Origin: Corynebacterium sp. ACRQK
GTDB taxonomy: Bacteria > Actinomycetota > Actinomycetes > Mycobacteriales > Mycobacteriaceae
DNA length: 54,515 nucleotides
Direction of reading: 5' to 3'
Assembly: GCF_022345965.1 (NCBI RefSeq)
Contig: NZ_JAKRMU010000010.1
Location: 1 to 54,515 of the forward strand
Below, piece after piece: positions 30,654 to 46,940 of this stretch; within the stretch, counting starts at the first letter, position 1; each line of letters opens with the position of its first letter. The translations under genes and the position numbers were made by a program. The notes beneath the pieces were generated by a model that did no database searches, had not been told where the DNA came from, and was given only the letters and a program-made list of their open reading frames with translations.

Positions 30654-30706
30654 CTTAAAGCCCACTTTTCCACCCCTATACACCCAACCGCGCCATCGAA
30701 CAGAGC

Positions 30707-30726
30707 CAGCGCTTGTGAAAGCGCTG
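30707..30726 (+). promoter_or_regulatory. Hairpin in the rpmI-rplT intergenic region
   Basis: CAGCGCT (30707-30713) and AGCGCTG (30720-30726) form a 7-bp stem with a 6-nt loop, 40 nt before rplT. It may be an RNA control or processing element; there is no U-run, so it is not a typical terminator. Confidence 0.4.
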
Positions 30727-30766
30727 ACCTTTAAGCGCGCACACTCAAAGAAAAGGAAGTATCACC

Positions 30767-31150
30767 GTGGCACGTGTCAAGCGCTCAGTGAACGCCAAGA
30801 AGAAGCGTCGCGAAGTACTGAAGTCCGCCAAGGGCTACCGTGGTCAGCGCTCCCGCCTGTACCGCAAGGCAAAGGAGCAGATGCTCCACTCCAAGACTTA
30901 CGAGTTCCGCGATCGCAAGGCCCGTAAGAACGAGTTCCGCAAGCTGTGGATCCAGCGCATCAACGCTGGTGCTCGCCAGAACGGCATGACCTACAACCGT
31001 CTGATCCAGGGCCTGCGCCTGGCCGAGATCGAGGTCGACCGCAAGAACCTGGCCGAGCTGGCCGTCAACGACTTCGACGCATTCACCGCTCTGTGCGAGG
31101 CTGCAAAGGCTGCCCTGCCGGAGGACGTTAACGCACCGGCTGCTTCCTAA
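30767..31150 (+). CDS. rplT: 50S ribosomal protein L20
   Basis: A 127-residue basic protein with the L20 pattern [36 protein letters not shown] and [18 protein letters not shown]. It binds 23S rRNA early in 50S assembly and can act as a repressor of its operon in other bacteria. The start is GTG with AAGGAAG upstream. Confidence 0.97.
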   Translation: MARVKRSVNAKKKRREVLKSAKGYRGQRSRLYRKAKEQMLHSKTYEFRDRKARKNEFRKLWIQRINAGARQNGMTYNRLIQGLRLAEIEVDRKNLAELAVNDFDAFTALCEAAKAALPEDVNAPAAS

Positions 31151-31175
31151 AGTCAGCTTTCACCGCGTAACGCGC

Positions 31176-31206
31176 ACCCCATCCTGGACACCCAGGGTGG
31201 GGTTTT
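31176..31206 (+). terminator. Terminator of infC-rpmI-rplT
   Basis: ACCCCATCCTGG (31176-31187) pairs with CCAGGGTGGGGT (31192-31203), a 12-bp stem with one G-U pair and a 4-nt loop, followed by TTTT. A strong factor-independent terminator 26 nt after rplT. Confidence 0.9.
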
Positions 31207-31274
31207 GTCGTATGGGGAACGAGGCCACAGACGGGACGAAGGAGCAGATGACCTTGTTCGAAAACTAGGTCAAT

Positions 31275-31280
31275 TATGCT
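31275..31280 (+). promoter_or_regulatory. -10 box TATGCT, leaderless start of the SpoU methyltransferase
   Basis: TATGCT ends 7 nt before ATG 31288. The alternative ATG at 31276 lies inside this hexamer, which argues for the downstream start. Confidence 0.4.
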
Positions 31281-31287
31281 GTGGGGT

Positions 31288-32133
31288 ATGAACCCGCAGG
31301 ATGCCCAAGAGCTTTTCACCGAAAGAACCCCTCGCATTGTCAACGCAGCCAAGCTTCACCGGGCGGCCGCGCGCAAGAAGGCGGGGGTTTTCCTTGTGGA
31401 GGGGGAGAATAGCGTAGAAGCCGCCATTGCCACCGGAAGTGCCACGGACGTGTACGTCACGCTGGCCGCCGCGGAGCGCTTCGAGCCGATCATCCGCACC
31501 GCCGGCTACCTCAATATCTACGTGCACTACATCACGGACAAGGCGGCCAAGCACCTTTCTGATACCGCCACGACTACAGGTTTGTTTGCCGTGTGCAAGC
31601 CGGTGCTGTGGTCTGTCGGAAAGGTTTTGACGCCCCAGCCTCAACTGGTGAGCGTCCCAGTGGAAACCAACGACCCCGGTAATGCAGGCACCCTGATCCG
31701 TGTGGCCGATGCCATGGGCGCGGATGCCGTGGTGTTTGCGGGGGAGACTGTTGACCCACAGTCGTGCAAGGCCGCTCGCGCCTCCGCCGGCTCGCTGTTC
31801 CACGTGCCGGTGGCCCGCTCCACCAACGTGAAGGACGTGTTGGGCCAGCTGCGTGCCCAGGGGCTGCAGATTCTCGCCACCGCGGCCGATGGTGAGGTCA
31901 GCCTGGATGATGCGGGGGAGATCCTCACCAAGCCCACCGCGTGGCTGTTCGGCAATGAGGCGCACGGGCTGGGCGAGGAGCTACTGGCCGAGGCGGACCT
32001 GCGGGTTTCCATCCCTATCCGCGGGCGCGCGGAATCCCTCAACCTCGCCACCGCGGCCTCCATCTGCATGTATGAATCGTCCCGCATCCAAGCAGCGGCG
32101 CGCGAGGCTGCCGGGGGAGCAGTCGAAGACTGA
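31288..32133 (+). CDS. TrmH/SpoU-family RNA 2'-O-methyltransferase
   Basis: A 281-residue protein. The N-terminal RNA-binding domain contains KKAGVFLVEGENSVEAA. The SPOUT domain carries motif 1 ETNDPGNAGTLIRVADA, motif 2 LFGNEAHGL and motif 3 IPIRGRAESLNLATAASICMYE, which form the SAM knot. Target RNA unknown; relatives methylate 23S rRNA or tRNA. An in-frame ATG exists at 31276, but a TATGCT -10 box over it suggests the leaderless start at 31288. Position between rplT and pheS is common in actinobacteria. Confidence 0.9.
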   Translation: MNPQDAQELFTERTPRIVNAAKLHRAAARKKAGVFLVEGENSVEAAIATGSATDVYVTLAAAERFEPIIRTAGYLNIYVHYITDKAAKHLSDTATTTGLFAVCKPVLWSVGKVLTPQPQLVSVPVETNDPGNAGTLIRVADAMGADAVVFAGETVDPQSCKAARASAGSLFHVPVARSTNVKDVLGQLRAQGLQILATAADGEVSLDDAGEILTKPTAWLFGNEAHGLGEELLAEADLRVSIPIRGRAESLNLATAASICMYESSRIQAAAREAAGGAVED

Positions 32134-32199
32134 TAGCCCCAACTCGGTGCGGCAGTGGGCCAGCCGGGTATTATTAACGAGGTTAAGCCGTGCACGTAG

Positions 32200-33273
<1,074 letters not shown>

Positions 33274-33351
33274 AGAAACTTAAAACCCCCAGAGCAACAG
33301 AGCATCCCAGAGCACCCCATCTAAAGCCCCAATCAAGGATCTTTCGAAAAC

Positions 33352-35910
33352 ATGCTTATTTCCCAGTCGTGGCTGACCCGAATCCTGCAGACCTCCAACC
33401 CGCAGTGGAGCGTGAGCGCCGAGGAATTCGACGCTGGCTTCGTCCGCGTTGGCTTCGAGACCGAGGGGTACGAGGCGATCCCTGAAACCACCGGCCCGCT
33501 GGTGATCGGTCGCGTCGAAAAGATCGAGGAGCTCACCGAGTTCAAAAAGCCGATCCGTTACTGCGACGTTAACGTCGGTCAGGCTAACGGCACCGGCGAG
33601 CTGCAGCACATCATCTGTGGCGCGCGGAACTTCGCCGAGGGCGACAACGTCGTCATCGCTCTGCCCGGCACGGTACTGCCCGGCCCGTTCGAGATCTCGG
33701 CGCGTAAGACTTACGGCAAGATCTCCGAGGGCATGATCTGTTCTGCGATGGAGGTGGGCCTGGCCAACCAGCAGAACCCGGGGATCATGACTATTTCTGA
33801 CGCCGATTTGGCCAGCGCCAACCTCAAGGTAGGTGACGATGCGCGTGAGTTGCTGGGGTTGCAGGACACCATCTTCGACGTGAACATCACCCCGGATCGC
33901 GGCTACGCGCTGTCGGCCAGGGGACTTGCCCGCGAGTTGGCGTCCAGCTTCGACCTACAGTTCCGCGACCCGGCGCAGGATCCGGCAGCAGCGGCGATGC
34001 GCAACGACCTTTTCGCCGGTCTGCCCGGCACCGACGGTGAGGTGCAGGCGCTGAAGGTCGACGAGGACACGAAGTGCTCGAAGTTCGGCATGCGCAAGGT
34101 CACCGGCATCGACCCACAGGCGGAGTCCCCGCTGTGGCTGCAGCGCGAGCTGATGCTGTGCGGCCAGCGACCCGTGAACCCGGCGACGGACGTGACGAAC
34201 TACGTGATGTTCCTGCTGGGCCAGCCCATGCACGCCTTCGACGCGGATAAGGTCACCGGAGAGCTGCACGTTCGCTTGGCGAAGAAAGGGGAGAAGCTGA
34301 CCACGCTGGATGACGTGGAGCGCACCCTCGACCCCGAGGACGTGGTGATCTCCGACGAGTCCGGCATCCAGTCGCTGGCTGGCGTGATGGGTGGCTCGAC
34401 CTCCGAGATCTCCGAGACGACCACCAACGTGCTGTTCGAGGCCGCGCACTGGGATCAGATCACCGTGGCCCGCACCTGCCGTCGCCACAAGCTTTCCTCC
34501 GAGGCCTCCCGCCGTTTCGAGCGCGGTACGGACGCCGCCATCATCGAGGATGCGCTGGACTTTGCCGCTGCATTGTTGGTGAACATCGCCGGTGGCGAGG
34601 TGGAGGAGGGGCGCACCCTGGTCGGTGAGGTTCCGGAGATGCCGATGATTACCATCCACACCTCCCTGCCGGGCAAAACCGCGGGCAAGATCTACCCGGA
34701 CGGCACCACCATTTCCCGCCTGCGGGAGGTCGGCTGCGAGGTGCGCGAGACCGGTTCCCGCGACGACAACGGTGCCCGCGAGATTGAAGTGACCCCGCCG
34801 ACTTGGCGCCCGGACCTGACGATGCCAGCCGACCTGGTGGAGGAGGTTCTGCGCCTGGAGAGCCTGGAGGACATCCCCTCTGTTGTCCCGACCGCCCCGG
34901 CCGGCCGCGGCTACACCCCGCGCCAGCGGATGCGCCGCAACGTGGGCCAGGCTCTGGCCTGGGCGGGTTACGCAGAGATCCTGCCGACCCCATTCATCGC
35001 CAACGACGTGTTCGATGTCTGGGACCTGCCTGCGGATGACCCACGCCGCCTGACGGTGAAGGTGCAGAACCCGCTGGAGAGCGACTACGCCTGCATCGGC
35101 ACCACTCTGCTGCCGTCCATGATCGAATCCCTGCGCCGCAACGTCACCCGTGGCCAGCGCGATGCAGCCCTTTACGGCGTGGAGCAGGTCTCCGTACCGA
35201 AGTCGGCCAAGCCGTTCTCGCCGATGCCTTCTGTTAAACAGCGCCCGGGGGCAGAAGAGCTGCAGGAGCTGCTGGATTCCCTGCCCGCCCAGCCGCTGCA
35301 CGTAGCCGTTGTGGCTACGGGTAACCGCCAGCTGCAGGGCACCTGGGGCGAGCCGGAGGCCTTCACTGCGGCCGACGCCATCGAATCCGCCCGCGTGGTA
35401 GCCCGTGCCGCCGGCGTGGAGATCACCGTGCGCAACGCGGAATACCTGCCGTGGCACCCGGGCCGCTGCGCTGAGATCCTGGTGGGCGACAAGGTCGTTG
35501 GCCACGCAGGCGAGCTGCACCCGCAGGTCTGCGAGCGCGCGGAGCTGCCGCCGCGCACCGTGGCCATGGAGATGAACCTGGATGCGCTGCCGCTGGAGGA
35601 GACCTTCCCGCGCCCGGTGCTGTCCGCTTTCCCGGCGGTGCTGCAGGACATCGCGGTCGTCGTAGACGAGGCCACCCCGGCCCAGGACGTTGAGGATGCC
35701 TTGCGTGCTGGCGCTGGCGAGCTCTTGGAGGAGATCCGACTGTTCGACGTCTACCACTCCGAGTCCCTGGGCGAGGGCAAGCGCTCGCTGACCTTCAGCC
35801 TGCGCTTCCGCGCGCCCGACCGCACCCTGACGGAGGAAGAGGCCAGCAAGTCCCGCGAGGCCGCACTGCAGTCCGCCACCGAGAAGGTGAGCGCACAGCT
35901 CCGCGCCTAA
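33352..35910 (+). CDS. pheT: Phenylalanyl-tRNA synthetase beta subunit
   Basis: An 852-residue protein, typical length. An N-terminal tRNA-binding (EMAP-type) domain (CGARNFAEGDNVVIALPGT), the B3/B4 editing region (GVMGGSTSEISETTTNVLFEAAHW), B5 (NVGQALAWAGYAE region) and the C-terminal anticodon-binding fold (FPAVLQDIAVVVDEATPAQDV) are present. It begins 78 nt after pheS with AAGGA upstream. Confidence 0.97.
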   Translation: MLISQSWLTRILQTSNPQWSVSAEEFDAGFVRVGFETEGYEAIPETTGPLVIGRVEKIEELTEFKKPIRYCDVNVGQANGTGELQHIICGARNFAEGDNVVIALPGTVLPGPFEISARKTYGKISEGMICSAMEVGLANQQNPGIMTISDADLASANLKVGDDARELLGLQDTIFDVNITPDRGYALSARGLARELASSFDLQFRDPAQDPAAAAMRNDLFAGLPGTDGEVQALKVDEDTKCSKFGMRKVTGIDPQAESPLWLQRELMLCGQRPVNPATDVTNYVMFLLGQPMHAFDADKVTGELHVRLAKKGEKLTTLDDVERTLDPEDVVISDESGIQSLAGVMGGSTSEISETTTNVLFEAAHWDQITVARTCRRHKLSSEASRRFERGTDAAIIEDALDFAAALLVNIAGGEVEEGRTLVGEVPEMPMITIHTSLPGKTAGKIYPDGTTISRLREVGCEVRETGSRDDNGAREIEVTPPTWRPDLTMPADLVEEVLRLESLEDIPSVVPTAPAGRGYTPRQRMRRNVGQALAWAGYAEILPTPFIANDVFDVWDLPADDPRRLTVKVQNPLESDYACIGTTLLPSMIESLRRNVTRGQRDAALYGVEQVSVPKSAKPFSPMPSVKQRPGAEELQELLDSLPAQPLHVAVVATGNRQLQGTWGEPEAFTAADAIESARVVARAAGVEITVRNAEYLPWHPGRCAEILVGDKVVGHAGELHPQVCERAELPPRTVAMEMNLDALPLEETFPRPVLSAFPAVLQDIAVVVDEATPAQDVEDALRAGAGELLEEIRLFDVYHSESLGEGKRSLTFSLRFRAPDRTLTEEEASKSREAALQSATEKVSAQLRA

Positions 35911-35930
35911 CTGCATAATTCCCACAAACC

Positions 35931-35944
35931 TGAATAATTTGCAA
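35931..35944. promoter_or_regulatory. Putative ARG box upstream of argC
   Basis: TGAATAATTTGCAA resembles the ArgR half-site pattern, and TGCATAATT stands 19 bp upstream at 35912-35920. They overlap the likely argC promoter (TACTAG at 35951-35956). The repressor gene argR is in the same cluster. Assignment rests on similarity to the ARG-box pattern only. Confidence 0.5.
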
Positions 35945-35973
35945 TTTTGGTACTAGTAGGGCAGAATCGTCCT

Positions 35974-36999
35974 ATGTTGAAAATTGCAGTAGCAGGCGCC
36001 AGTGGGTACGCGGGTGGCGAGGCTCTTCGCCTCCTATTGAATCACCCCGGCTACGGCGTGGACTTCGAAATCGGTTCGCTGACCGGCGGTTCCAACGCGG
36101 GCACGCGATTCGGCGAACTCAACCCCGGGCTGCCCGCCCTGGCGGATCGCGTGCTCGAAGAGACGACGGAGGATGTTCTCCGCGGGCACGATGCTGCAAT
36201 TCTGGCCCTCCCGCACGGGGTGTCCGCCGCCCTGGATCTGCCGGAATCCATGAAGGTCGTGGACTGCGGCGCGGACTACCGCCTGAAGAATGCCAACCAC
36301 TGGGCCCGTTTTTACGGCACCCCGCACGCCGGCACCCGCACCTACGGCATCCCGGAGATGCCGGGGCGCCGGGAAGAGATCGCGGCCACCAACTACGTTG
36401 CCGCCCCCGGTTGCTTCCCGACCGGCGCCACGATGGCTCTTATGCCCGCTATTGCCAGCGGCCTGATGGCCCCGCAGATCAGCGTAGTTTCCGTCACCGG
36501 CACCACCGGCGCTGGCAAGAAGGCCGCCGTGAACCTGCTGGGTTCGAAGACCATGGGTAACCTGCGCGCCTACGGCGTGGGCACCCACCGCCACGCCCCG
36601 GAGATCAAGCAGAGCGTTGAGGAGCTGCTCGCCCCTGGCTATTCCACGGACGACGTCCACGTGACCTTCACCCCGGTATTGGCCCCGCTGACCCGCGGCA
36701 TCCTCACCACCGTCACCGCTCCCGCGCGTGGTCAGGCGAGCGATATCCGCCGCGCCTACGAGAAGTTCTGCGCCAACGAGCCCTTCCTGTATCTGCTGCC
36801 AGAGGGGCAGCAGCCGGAGGTGAAGAGCGTCGTGGGCTCCAACATGGTGCACATCCAAGTGGAAGTCGCCGACGGCATGGTTATCGCCACCAGCGCCATC
36901 GATAACCTCACCAAGGGCACCGCAGGTGCCGCCATCCAATGCCTCAACCTGATGTTCGGTTGGGAAGAAACCGCGGGTCTCCCGCAGACGGGGCTCTGA
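35974..36999 (+). CDS. argC: N-acetyl-gamma-glutamyl-phosphate reductase
   Basis: A 341-residue protein with [13 protein letters not shown]-binding motif at the N-terminus and active-site C147 in [12 protein letters not shown]. It reduces N-acetylglutamyl phosphate to the semialdehyde. First gene of the arginine cluster. I use ATG 35974; the upstream GTG/ATG frame to 35947 overlaps the promoter. Confidence 0.96.
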   Translation: MLKIAVAGASGYAGGEALRLLLNHPGYGVDFEIGSLTGGSNAGTRFGELNPGLPALADRVLEETTEDVLRGHDAAILALPHGVSAALDLPESMKVVDCGADYRLKNANHWARFYGTPHAGTRTYGIPEMPGRREEIAATNYVAAPGCFPTGATMALMPAIASGLMAPQISVVSVTGTTGAGKKAAVNLLGSKTMGNLRAYGVGTHRHAPEIKQSVEELLAPGYSTDDVHVTFTPVLAPLTRGILTTVTAPARGQASDIRRAYEKFCANEPFLYLLPEGQQPEVKSVVGSNMVHIQVEVADGMVIATSAIDNLTKGTAGAAIQCLNLMFGWEETAGLPQTGL

Positions 37000-37008
37000 T
37001 TCTTAGTT

Positions 37009-38226
37009 ATGACTAACGCAGACAAGAATAATCCGGATACCAGCACTGCCCAAGGTTCCTCCGCGGACCTCGGCGTGACCGTTCCCAAGGGCTTTAGCGC
37101 CGCAGCCGTGACGGCGGGGATCAAACCCTCCGGCAAGTCGGATATGGCTCTGATCTGCAACGACGGACCCGATGCCATCGCCGCCGCCATGTTCACCCGT
37201 AACCAGGTCACTGCCGCCCCCGTTCGTTACACCAAGGCGAGTAACGATGGCACCTTCCGCGCCGTCGTCGTTAACTCCGGCAACGCTAACGCTTGCAACG
37301 GAGCCCAGGGCGACAAGGATGCGCGCGCTACCGCCGAGAAGACCGCCGAGCTGCTGGGATGCCAGCCCGGCGACGTTGCCGTGTGCTCCACCGGCCTGAT
37401 CGGCGACGTGCTGCCGATGGATAAGGTCTTCGACGGAGTCGACGAACTTGCCGGCAAGCTCGACCAGTCCATCACCGCCGGCAACGATGCCGCCCGCGCC
37501 ATCATGACCACTGACCTCGTCGCCAAGGAGGCCGTCTACCACGGCGATGGCTGGTCCATCGGAGCCATGGGCAAGGGCGTCGGGATGATGGCCCCGTCGC
37601 TGGCTACGATGCTCGTGTTTATTACTACGGACGCCCACCTGCCCAGCGCCGACATGGCCCACGAGGCCCTGGCGGGCGCCACCCCGACAACCTTCGACTG
37701 CATCGACATCGACGGCGCGACCTCCACCAATGACACTGTGCTGCTGATGGCCTCCGGCGCTTCCGGCATCACCCCGGACGCGGAGGAATTCAACGCTGCG
37801 ATCCACCAGGTGTGCCTCGATATTGCGATGCAGCTACAGGCGGACGCTGAGGGCGTCACAAAGAGAGTGTCCATCACCGTCGGCGGCGCAGAAACGGACG
37901 CGGATGCACAGACCGCAGCGCGCGTCATCGGCCGCGACAACCTGTTTAAGTGCGCGATGTTCGGCTCCGACCCGAACTGGGGCCGCGTGCTGGCTGCCGT
38001 GGGCATGGCGCCGGTGAAGATGAACCCGGAGGCCATCGGCGTGTCCTTCAATGGCCACCCGGTGTGCATCAACTCCACGGGCGCGCCCGGCGCCCGCAGG
38101 GTGGATCTTTCGGGCGCCGACATCGCCGTTGAGGTGGACCTCGGCGTGGGCGAGGGGCGTGCGACGGTGTGGACGACCGACCTGTCGTACTCCTACGTGG
38201 AGATCAACTCGGAATACTCCACCTAG
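37009..38226 (+). CDS. argJ: Glutamate N-acetyltransferase / ornithine acetyltransferase
   Basis: A 405-residue protein, 9 nt after arg[16 protein letters not shown] and the self-cleavage site [14 protein letters not shown] are present, with T200 the new N-terminal nucleophile of the beta chain. It transfers acetyl from N-acetylornithine to glutamate, so the pathway is cyclic and needs no argE. Confidence 0.97.
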   Translation: MTNADKNNPDTSTAQGSSADLGVTVPKGFSAAAVTAGIKPSGKSDMALICNDGPDAIAAAMFTRNQVTAAPVRYTKASNDGTFRAVVVNSGNANACNGAQGDKDARATAEKTAELLGCQPGDVAVCSTGLIGDVLPMDKVFDGVDELAGKLDQSITAGNDAARAIMTTDLVAKEAVYHGDGWSIGAMGKGVGMMAPSLATMLVFITTDAHLPSADMAHEALAGATPTTFDCIDIDGATSTNDTVLLMASGASGITPDAEEFNAAIHQVCLDIAMQLQADAEGVTKRVSITVGGAETDADAQTAARVIGRDNLFKCAMFGSDPNWGRVLAAVGMAPVKMNPEAIGVSFNGHPVCINSTGAPGARRVDLSGADIAVEVDLGVGEGRATVWTTDLSYSYVEINSEYST

Positions 38227-38271
38227 TTCACCCAGCTCACACAGCTCACACAATTCGCCCAGTTCACCCAG
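38227..38271. repeat. Degenerate 9-bp tandem repeat between argJ and argB
   Basis: Five consecutive 9-bp units: TTCACCCAG, CTCACACAG, CTCACACAA, TTCGCCCAG, TTCACCCAG, beginning right after the argJ stop. A partial sixth unit may follow. Function unknown; copy number may vary between strains. Confidence 0.8.
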
Positions 38272-38309
38272 AGCTCACCCGCACAACGGACCTAGCAGGA
38301 AACACACCA

Positions 38310-39259
38310 ATGAACCCCAAACACACTCCCATCGATACCACCGGGCTGACCCCCGAGATGCGCAGCCATGTGCTGGCCGAGGCCCTGCCGTGGCTGCTGC
38401 ACTACCGTGACAAGATCGTGGTGGTGAAGTACGGCGGCAACGCGATGATCGACGAGGATCTGAAGCGCGCCTTCGCCGCCGACATGGTCTTCCTGCGCGC
38501 CATTGGCGCCCGCCCGGTCGTGGTCCATGGCGGCGGCCCGCAGATCAACGAGATGCTGAAGACCGTCGGCCTGGAAGGCGAGTTTAAGGGCGGCTTCCGC
38601 GTGACCACCCCGGAGGTCATGGAGTACGTCCGCATGGTGCTATTCGGCAAGGTCGGCCGTGAGCTGGTCGGGCTGATCAACGAGCACGGACCTTACGCTG
38701 TCGGCGCCTCGGGCGAGGATGCCGGCCTGTTCACCGCCTCCAAGCGCAAGGTCACGATCGACGGGGAAGAGGTAGACCTGGGCCGGGTGGGGCAGATCGA
38801 GCACGTCGACGCAGAAAGCCTGATCGACCTCATCGACGCCGGCCGCATCCCCGTGGTCTCCACGGTCGCGCCGGATGACCAGGGGCGTATCTACAACATC
38901 AACGCCGACACCGCCGCCGGCGCGCTGGCCGGCGCCCTGGGTGCCGAGAGGCTCGTGATGCTCACCAACGTCAAGGGCCTGTACACCGACTGGCCGAACA
39001 AGGAATCGCTGGTATCCAGCCTGACCCCGGAGCAGCTCTCCGACCTGCTGCCCAACCTGGATTCCGGCATGGTGCCGAAGATGGAGGCCTGCCTGGACGC
39101 GCTGCGCAGCGGCGTGCAGGCCGCGCACGTCATCGACGGCCGCATTCCGCACTCCGTAATCTTGGAGCTGATGACCACCGGCGGTATCGGCACCATGATC
39201 TGCCCCGCGGGCTGGGAAGACATCACCAGCCCCGACATCAACTATCGGGAGGATCTCCC

Positions 39260-39263
<4 letters not shown>
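38310..39263 (+). CDS. argB: Acetylglutamate kinase
   Basis: A 317-residue amino-acid kinase with [22 protein letters not shown] and [15 protein letters not shown]. It phosphorylates N-acetylglutamate and in corynebacteria is commonly feedback-inhibited by arginine. I place the start at ATG 38310 (AGGA about 9 nt upstream); the open frame to 38169 crosses argJ and the tandem repeat. Its 3' end overlaps argD by 4 bp (ATGA). Confidence 0.97.
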
Positions 39264-41891
<2,628 letters not shown>

Positions 41892-41952
41892 AATCAAATA
41901 ACGGATACAACAACTAGAACGCACAAAGAGTTTCGAAGGGAAGTTTAGAAGA

Positions 41953-43149
41953 ATGAAGGATCGCGTAGTACTCGCATACTCCGGCGGGCTGGATACCACC
42001 GTGGCCATCAGCTGGATCGCCAAGGAACGCAACGCAGAGGTCGTCTGTGTTTCCATCGACCTGGGTCAGGGCGGCGAGGACATGGAGACCGTCCGCCAGC
42101 GCGCCCTCGGCGCCGGCGCCGTGGAATCCATCGTTGTGGATGCCCGCGACGAGTTCGCCAACGACTACTGCCTGCCGACCATCAAGGCCAACGGCATGTA
42201 CATGAAGGAGTACCCGCTGGTCTCCGCGATCTCCCGCCCGCTGATCGTCAAGCACATGGCGGATGCAGCCAAGGAGCACGGCGGCACTGCCGTCGCCCAC
42301 GGCTGCACTGGCAAGGGCAATGACCAGGTCCGCTTCGAGGTTGGCTTCGCCAACACAGCCCCGGACCTGGATATCATCGCCCCGGTCCGCGACTACGCCT
42401 GGACCCGCGAGAAGGCCATCGCCTTCGCCGAGGAAAACGGCATCCCGATTGAGCAGTCCAAGTCCTCCCCGTTCTCCATCGACCAGAACGTGTGGGGCCG
42501 CGCCGTGGAGACCGGCTTCCTGGAGGATCTGTGGAACGCCCCGACCAAGGACGTCTACGCCTACACCGAGGATCCGGGCCTGGGTCAGGCTCCGGATGAG
42601 GTCATCATCTCCTTCGAGTCCGGTGTGCCGGTGGCCATCGACGGTAAGAAGGTCACCGTCCTGGAGGCCATCGAGGAGCTGAACCGCCGCGCGGGTGCGC
42701 AGGGTGTCGGCCGCCTGGACATGGTTGAGGACCGCCTGGTGGGCATCAAGTCCCGCGAGATCTACGAAGCTCCGGGCGCTATGACCCTGATCCGTGCCCA
42801 CGAGGCTCTGGAAGCCGTCACCGTCGAGCGCGAGCTGGCCCGCTACAAGCGCGGCATCGACGCAGAGTGGTCCAACCAGGTCTACGACGGCCTGTGGTTC
42901 AGCCCGCTGAAGCGCTCCCTGGACGCGTTCATCGACTCCACCCAGACCCACGTCACCGGCGACATCCGCCTGGTGCTGCACGCAGGTGCCATCACCGTCA
43001 ACGGCCGCCGCTCTGGCAAGTCCCTGTACGACTTCAACCTGGCCACCTACGACGAGGGCGACTCCTTCGACCAGTCCATGGCCCGCGGCTTCGTGGAGCT
43101 ACACGGTCTGTCCTCCAAGATCGCCTCCAAACGCGACCTGGCCAATTAG
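41953..43149 (+). CDS. argG: Argininosuccinate synthase
   Basis: A 398-residue protein with the ATP pyrophosphatase P-loop [14 protein letters not shown] near the N-terminus and [15 protein letters not shown]. It joins citrulline and aspartate. The 61-bp gap after argR is longer than other gaps of the cluster and may hold a secondary promoter, but I see no convincing one. Confidence 0.97.
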   Translation: MKDRVVLAYSGGLDTTVAISWIAKERNAEVVCVSIDLGQGGEDMETVRQRALGAGAVESIVVDARDEFANDYCLPTIKANGMYMKEYPLVSAISRPLIVKHMADAAKEHGGTAVAHGCTGKGNDQVRFEVGFANTAPDLDIIAPVRDYAWTREKAIAFAEENGIPIEQSKSSPFSIDQNVWGRAVETGFLEDLWNAPTKDVYAYTEDPGLGQAPDEVIISFESGVPVAIDGKKVTVLEAIEELNRRAGAQGVGRLDMVEDRLVGIKSREIYEAPGAMTLIRAHEALEAVTVERELARYKRGIDAEWSNQVYDGLWFSPLKRSLDAFIDSTQTHVTGDIRLVLHAGAITVNGRRSGKSLYDFNLATYDEGDSFDQSMARGFVELHGLSSKIASKRDLAN

Positions 43150-43180
43150 GCACTGGCTAACTAGGCAACCGGCTCACTAG

Positions 43181-44641
<1,461 letters not shown>

Positions 44642-44653
44642 AAGCCAGCGGGT

Positions 44654-45867
44654 TTAGATCCCGACCCCGTGCTCATTCGCCCCGCCGGGCAGGTTGTGCA
44701 AACGCACTCCCTGCCCGGCGGCGTGCTGTGCAAAGCGCTCGACGAAGCTCGCTGAGCGCTTGCCGGACGCGCAGTACACCACTGCGTCCACGGTGCCCGC
44801 TGCGTTGCTGTCCTCGGCGCCGAGGCTCTCAATCAGCTGCTCGGCCAGCTCTGGCTGTTCGCTCCACACAGTGGTGGGTAGGTGGTATCCCGGGTGCTCC
44901 GCAAAGGACGGTAGATCCTTGATGGCCTTCTCACCCGGCTCGCGCACGTCGATGGCAATCGCAGTACTGTCGGCGAGGTCGCGCAGCAGGGAAGCGGCCG
45001 TTTCCTTTTCAGCCTCGCGAGCCGCAGCGGTACCCACCGTGCAGCTCGACATGTCCTCCGCCACGATCTCGGTGACCGGCTGCCGCTGGGGATCGGCGGT
45101 GACGTTGAAGTGCTGGATGTTGGCCGTGAGGGCGTCATAAATATGCAACCGCCCCACCTGCTGCGCGCGACCGTCCGGGTCTCGCAGGAACTTAATGGTT
45201 TCCGTGGCCATCAGGCCGGCGACCACCGAGGTCGTTACGCCCAGCACTCCGGCGGTAGCGCAGTCCGGCACGCTGTCGGGGTCCGGCTGGGCGGGGTAGA
45301 GGTCGCGCATGCCCACGCCCCGACCATCCGACTCGGCGCCAATGTCTGCGCCGGGGCCGGACCACCAGACGGCCACGTCGCCGCGGTAGCGTAGGACTGA
45401 ACCCCAGACCAGGGGAGTGCCGGTGGCCTCGGCGGCATCGGCGGCCAAGAACTTCGTGGCAAAGGTGTCAGATCCGTCGATGAGCACGTCTACGTCTTCT
45501 AGCAGTTCAGTGGCGTTGTCGGCGCGCAGGCGCCCGTGGATGCCGTGAAAGATTAGGCCGGGCTGTAACTCCCGCAGTCGTTCCCCGGTGACCTCCACCT
45601 TTGGGCGGCCGACGTCGCTGGCGCCGAAGAGGATCTGCCGGTGGATGTTCGTGATGTCCACCGTGTCGTCGTCGATGACGGAAATCTCGCCGACCCCCGC
45701 CGCGGCCAGGGCCTGCATCAAGGGGCAGCCGAGCCCGCCCGCGCCGATCACCAGCACGTGCGCTTCGTGCAGTCGCTCTTGTTCCCGCAGCCCGTGGCCC
45801 GGCAGGATCGTCTGCCGGGCGACGCGCTTTAGCTCCTCGGCGGGCAGCGTGGTGTAGTCGCTGAGCA

Positions 45868-45868
<1 letters not shown>
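44654..45868 (-). CDS. thiF: ThiF/MoeB-family adenylyltransferase with C-terminal rhodanese domain
   Basis: A 404-residue fusion. The E1-like domain has VIGAGGLGCPLMQALAAAGVG, DDDTVDITNIHRQILF and PDCATAGVLGV. The rhodanese domain (from about residue 300: IAIDVREPGEKAIKDLP) carries the active cysteine in VVYCASGKRSAS. It would adenylate the ThiS C-terminus and supply sulfur. Its ATG overlaps the thiG stop (TAATG), and it is the last gene of the thi operon. A role in molybdopterin or cysteine synthesis is possible for such proteins, but the context favours thiamine. Confidence 0.92.
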
Positions 45869-46901
<1,033 letters not shown>

Positions 46902-46940
46902 CGATCCTCCTTAGGTCTTCTTTGCCTACGCCCCGCAGCT

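Noticed and set aside
33955..35925. 656-codon open frame on the minus strand opposite pheT
   Set aside because: It mirrors pheT, which has full family motifs. The minus-strand translation is low-complexity, rich in His, Gln and Arg, as expected for a shadow frame in GC-rich DNA.
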